In this document: piece after piece, positions 61,476 to 64,000 of the stretch | Numbering within the stretch: the stretch's first letter is position 1 | Layout of the letters: each line of letters begins with the position of its first letter | NCBI GenBank assembly: GCA_002440665.1 | Contig: DJUX01000046.1 | Location: 80,673-144,672, forward strand | Origin: Dechloromonas sp. UBA6271 | GTDB taxonomy: Bacteria > Pseudomonadota > Gammaproteobacteria > Burkholderiales > Rhodocyclaceae | DNA: 64,000 bases | Direction of reading: 5' to 3' | Notes under the pieces: generated by a model | The model's database searches: none | The model's input: only the letters and a program-made list of their open reading frames with translations | What the model was told of the DNA's origin: nothing | Translations under genes and position numbers: made by a program

Positions 61476-62651
61476 TCAGAAGGCGGCAATGCCGGTCTGT
61501 GCCCGGCCGAGGATCAGCGCATGCACGTCGTGCGTCCCCTCGTAGGTGTTCACCACCTCCAGATTGACGACGTGGCGGATGATGCCGAACTCGTCCGAAA
61601 TGCCGTTGCCGCCCAGCATGTCGCGCGCCGTGCGGGCGATGTCGAGCGACTTGCCGCAGGAGTTGCGCTTCATGATCGAGGTGATTTCCGGCGACGCCGT
61701 GCCGTCGTCCTTCATGCGGCCGAGGCGCAGGCAGCCCTGCAGCCCGAGCGTGATTTCGGTCTGCATGTCGGCCAACTTCTTCTGGATCAACTGGTTGGCG
61801 GCCAGCGGGCGGCCGAACTGCTGGCGGTCGAGCGTGTATTGGCGCGCCGTGTGCCAGCAGAACTCGGCGGCGCCGAGCGCCCCCCAGGCGATGCCGTAGC
61901 GCGCCGAGTCGAGGCAGGTGAACGGGCCTTTTAGCCCGCGCACCTCGGGGAACTCGTTCTCGGTCGGCACGAAGACCTCGTCCATGACGATCTCACCGGT
62001 GATCGAGGCGCGCAGCCCGACCTTGCCGTGGATGACCGGCGCCGACAGCCCGGGCATGCCCTTCTCCAGCACGAAGCCGCGGATCATCCCGGCATCGTTC
62101 TTGGCCCAGACGATAAAGACGTCGGCGATCGGCGAATTGGTGATCCACATCTTGCTGCCCGACAGCCGGTAGCCGCCGTCGACCTTGCGCGCCCGCGTCT
62201 CCATGCTGCCGGGGTCGGAGCCGTGGTTCGGCTCGGTCAGGCCGAAGCAGCCGATCCACTCGCCGCTCGCCAGCTTCGGCAGATATTTCTGTTTCTGCGC
62301 TTCAGTGCCGAAGACGAAGATCGGCACCATGACCAGCGACGACTGCACGCTCATCATCGAACGGTAGCCGGAATCGACGCGCTCGACCTCGCGCGCGATC
62401 AGCCCGTAGCTGACGTAGTTGAGGCCAGCGCCGCCGTATTCGGGCGGGATGGTCGCGCCGAGCAGGCCCATGGCGCCCATCTCGCGGAATATCGCCGGGT
62501 CGGTCCGCTCGTGGCGGAAGGCTTCCTGGACGCGCGGCAGCAGGCGGCCCTGGCAATAGTCGCGCGCCGCATCGCGGATCAGGCGCTCGTCCTGGGTCAG
62601 CTGGGCGTCGAGCAGCAATGGGTCTTCCCAGCAGAATTGCGCCTTGGCCAT
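61476..62651 (-). CDS. gcdH: Glutaryl-CoA dehydrogenase (acyl-CoA dehydrogenase family)
   Basis: FAD enzyme oxidising and decarboxylating glutaryl-CoA to crotonyl-CoA. 391 residues: IPPEYGGAGLNYVSYGLIAREVERVDSGYRSMMSVQSSL near 70-105, CFGLTEPNHGSDPGSMETRA near 135, ITNSPIADVFIVWAKND near 170 and the catalytic Glu in VVNTYEGTHDVHALILGRA near the end. It matches GcdH in having the RSMMSVQSS and YEGTHD motifs. A LysR gene lies upstream on the same strand. Confidence 0.93.
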   Translation of the reverse strand: MAKAQFCWEDPLLLDAQLTQDERLIRDAARDYCQGRLLPRVQEAFRHERTDPAIFREMGAMGLLGATIPPEYGGAGLNYVSYGLIAREVERVDSGYRSMMSVQSSLVMVPIFVFGTEAQKQKYLPKLASGEWIGCFGLTEPNHGSDPGSMETRARKVDGGYRLSGSKMWITNSPIADVFIVWAKNDAGMIRGFVLEKGMPGLSAPVIHGKVGLRASITGEIVMDEVFVPTENEFPEVRGLKGPFTCLDSARYGIAWGALGAAEFCWHTARQYTLDRQQFGRPLAANQLIQKKLADMQTEITLGLQGCLRLGRMKDDGTASPEITSIMKRNSCGKSLDIARTARDMLGGNGISDEFGIIRHVVNLEVVNTYEGTHDVHALILGRAQTGIAAF

Positions 62652-63041
62652 GGTTCGTCTCCTGTTGTTCGATTGTGGTGGCGATTGTAGTCAAATTGCC
62701 TGACTACGGTTTGCTGGCTGCAGGTGCTGAGGATGCCGGCTTTGGGGAACAAATTTTCGATCGTGCCGGGCGAGGGCTGAAAAGTGCCGAATCCTGCCGT
62801 TCGGGCAATCAGGGATTGAATGCCAGGTAACAAATTGCAGGAACTGCTCGTGGAGACTGCTCAACGGCAGGTCGTCGGTCCCAACGGCCATTGAGGGTAT
62901 GGCACCTGAGCTGCCGATCCAAGTCATATTTGGGCAATTCCATCTTCTCAAACGAAAGGTTTTGGGGAACAACGCCGAGCGCTTGCCAATTGAAAAATGC
63001 TATTCATCCAATATGACCGTTAGCAGCCAAGAACAAGAATT
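62652..63041. other. Intergenic stretch between gcdH and the LysR gene
   Basis: 390 bases contain the gcdH promoter region. The only structure I see is the inverted repeat at 62687-62707. Small frames on both strands lack ribosome binding sites and family resemblance. Confidence 0.5.
62687..62707. promoter_or_regulatory. Candidate operator GTAGTCA-N7-TGACTAC upstream of gcdH
   Basis: A perfect 7-base inverted repeat with a 7-base centre, ending 36 bases from the gcdH start. The placement fits regulation of gcdH, possibly by the nearby LysR protein or another repressor. Only the dyad is seen. Confidence 0.45.
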
Positions 63042-63935
63042 TCACTCTGACAGCAGATCAGAAATCATGCGCCGCAACCATCTATTTCCTTCTTCGTGAT
63101 GGAAGCGCTCGTGCCAGTGCAGCTTAACGTCATAGTCCGGCAGCGGGAAGGGGACGGGAAATGTCCTGAATGATCCCCTCCCAGAGATCAGATCTCCCAA
63201 GCGTGTAGGAATGGTTACTATCAGGTCGGTGTTCTCTGCGACGAACGCGGCTCCCAGGAAGTTTGGAATTTGCAGAGCGATTCTACGTTTGATGCCCTGG
63301 CGCGCAATTTCCCTGTCGATGATGATTGGCACCCATCCAGAGGAAGAGACCGCCGCGTGGTCTTCCTTCTCGAAGTCTGCCAGCGTCAGGCTGTCGCAGA
63401 TGCGCGGATGATTCTTACCCACCAAGCAGACAAAGCTCTGTTTGAACAGCATCTTCTGGTAGATGCCCGTCACCAGTTGAGGCATGACGCCGAGCGCGAA
63501 ATCCACTTCGCCAGTTTCCAGTTTATCTCCGGTGTCATTGGACAGCGGGAGGATATCGATGCGTATGCCCGGTGCACTGAGGCGCAGCTTCGGCCATAGG
63601 CGTGGCAGGAGCACCAACTGGCTGATGTCCGCCATGCAGATGCGGAAGATCCGGGTAGATTTCTCGGCATCGAAATCGTTGCGGTGGCCGAGTACAGCCT
63701 CCAGGGCCTCCATGGCGGTACGTACCCGCGACGCTAGTCCATCTGCAAAAGGTGTGGGCGCCATGCCGGAAGAGGTTCGCACGAACAATGGGTCGCCAAA
63801 GTGGTGCCGCAGCTTCGATAGCGCCACGCTCACGGCCGGCTGCCCCAGCTCTAGCGCATCGGCGGCAAGGGAAACGCTACGGGCCCGATAAATTTCGTCG
63901 AAGACCGAAAGGAGGCGGGTATCGATGGAATCCAT
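63042..63935 (-). CDS. LysR-family regulator (NodD/NahR-like group)
   Basis: A 297-residue LysR protein: the N-terminal helix-turn-helix has SVSLAADALELGQPAVSVALSKLRHHFGDPLFVRTSSGM, the pattern of the NodD/NahR/DntR-like group, and an effector domain with SAPGIRIDILPLSNDTGDKLETGEVDFALGVMPQ. It is the last complete gene; its promoter region continues beyond the window. It may act on gcdH, which lies downstream on the same strand. Base composition is lower in GC than its neighbours. Confidence 0.88.
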   Translation of the reverse strand: MDSIDTRLLSVFDEIYRARSVSLAADALELGQPAVSVALSKLRHHFGDPLFVRTSSGMAPTPFADGLASRVRTAMEALEAVLGHRNDFDAEKSTRIFRICMADISQLVLLPRLWPKLRLSAPGIRIDILPLSNDTGDKLETGEVDFALGVMPQLVTGIYQKMLFKQSFVCLVGKNHPRICDSLTLADFEKEDHAAVSSSGWVPIIIDREIARQGIKRRIALQIPNFLGAAFVAENTDLIVTIPTRLGDLISGRGSFRTFPVPFPLPDYDVKLHWHERFHHEEGNRWLRRMISDLLSE

Positions 63936-64000
63936 GCGTGGAGGCCTTATTCGAATTTCGTATAGTCCATATTAAACTCAGATTGTCCATTAGCCATTTT

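Overview
The window is GC-rich, tightly packed bacterial chromosome. The gene families and gene order (pst-pho operon, rpsU-yqeY-dnaG-rpoD, glyQS, lnt-corC-ybeY-phoH-miaB, leuS-lptE-holA) point to a betaproteobacterium, most likely Rhodocyclales (Dechloromonas/Azonexus-like). That placement is inferred from protein style only. I see no transposase, prophage, integrase or CRISPR array.

Layout. 1-3983: end of the phosphate-uptake operon (pstA partial, pstB, phoU, phoB, phoR). 3984-5219: an atypical gene-poor stretch with one small secreted protein. 5220-11191: purT, a small phasin-like gene, rnk, a decayed LysR gene, a YdcH-type gene, gdhA and an intact LysR paralogue. 11261-17559: a lipid/envelope cluster with a PlcP-like phospholipase and lipid glycosyltransferase pair, diacylglycerol kinase with a second glycosyltransferase, two outer-membrane proteins and small genes. 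A good PhoB box lies in front of the OprB-like porin. 17640-26905: fatty acyl-CoA ligase, FmdE-like protein, gloA, YgjP-type protein, plsC, gmhB, glyS, glyQ, lytic transglycosylase. 26916-31951: lnt, corC, ybeY, phoH-like gene, miaB. 32089-33762: two CAT-anticodon tRNAs (Met, Ile2) bracket a 1.5-kb patch of small unusual genes. 33770-39462: rpoD, dnaG, yqeY, rpsU on minus and tsaD on plus. 39372-46626: cupin, katG, plsY, folB, ZIP transporter, ybaK, xerD, ogt. 46676-55265: proA, holA, lptE, leuS, then an ECF sigma factor with a probable anti-sigma factor and a secreted protein. 55506-63935: uvrD-type helicase, YdcF-like protein, quinone oxidoreductase, TAXI-type binding protein, ParA-like ATPase, glutaryl-CoA dehydrogenase and a LysR regulator.

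Most notable signal. A short element recurs about every 5 kb on both strands, between and inside genes. Its core is TTGCGGTCGAC, followed by two AT-rich tracts about one helical turn apart. I count at least 12 full or near-full copies. The layout resembles the uptake signal sequence of Pasteurellaceae (a GCGGT core plus two AT tracts), so a DNA-uptake signal is a serious hypothesis beside a REP/MITE-like repeat.

How the genes fit together. PhoR/PhoB sense phosphate limitation. PlcP would release diacylglycerol from phospholipid, the adjacent glycosyltransferase would make glycolipid from it, DgkA would recycle diacylglycerol, and a porin promoter with a PhoB box lies beside them. This looks like a phosphate-stress envelope-remodelling neighbourhood. 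The rest is mostly housekeeping: translation, replication initiation, envelope biogenesis and tRNA modification.
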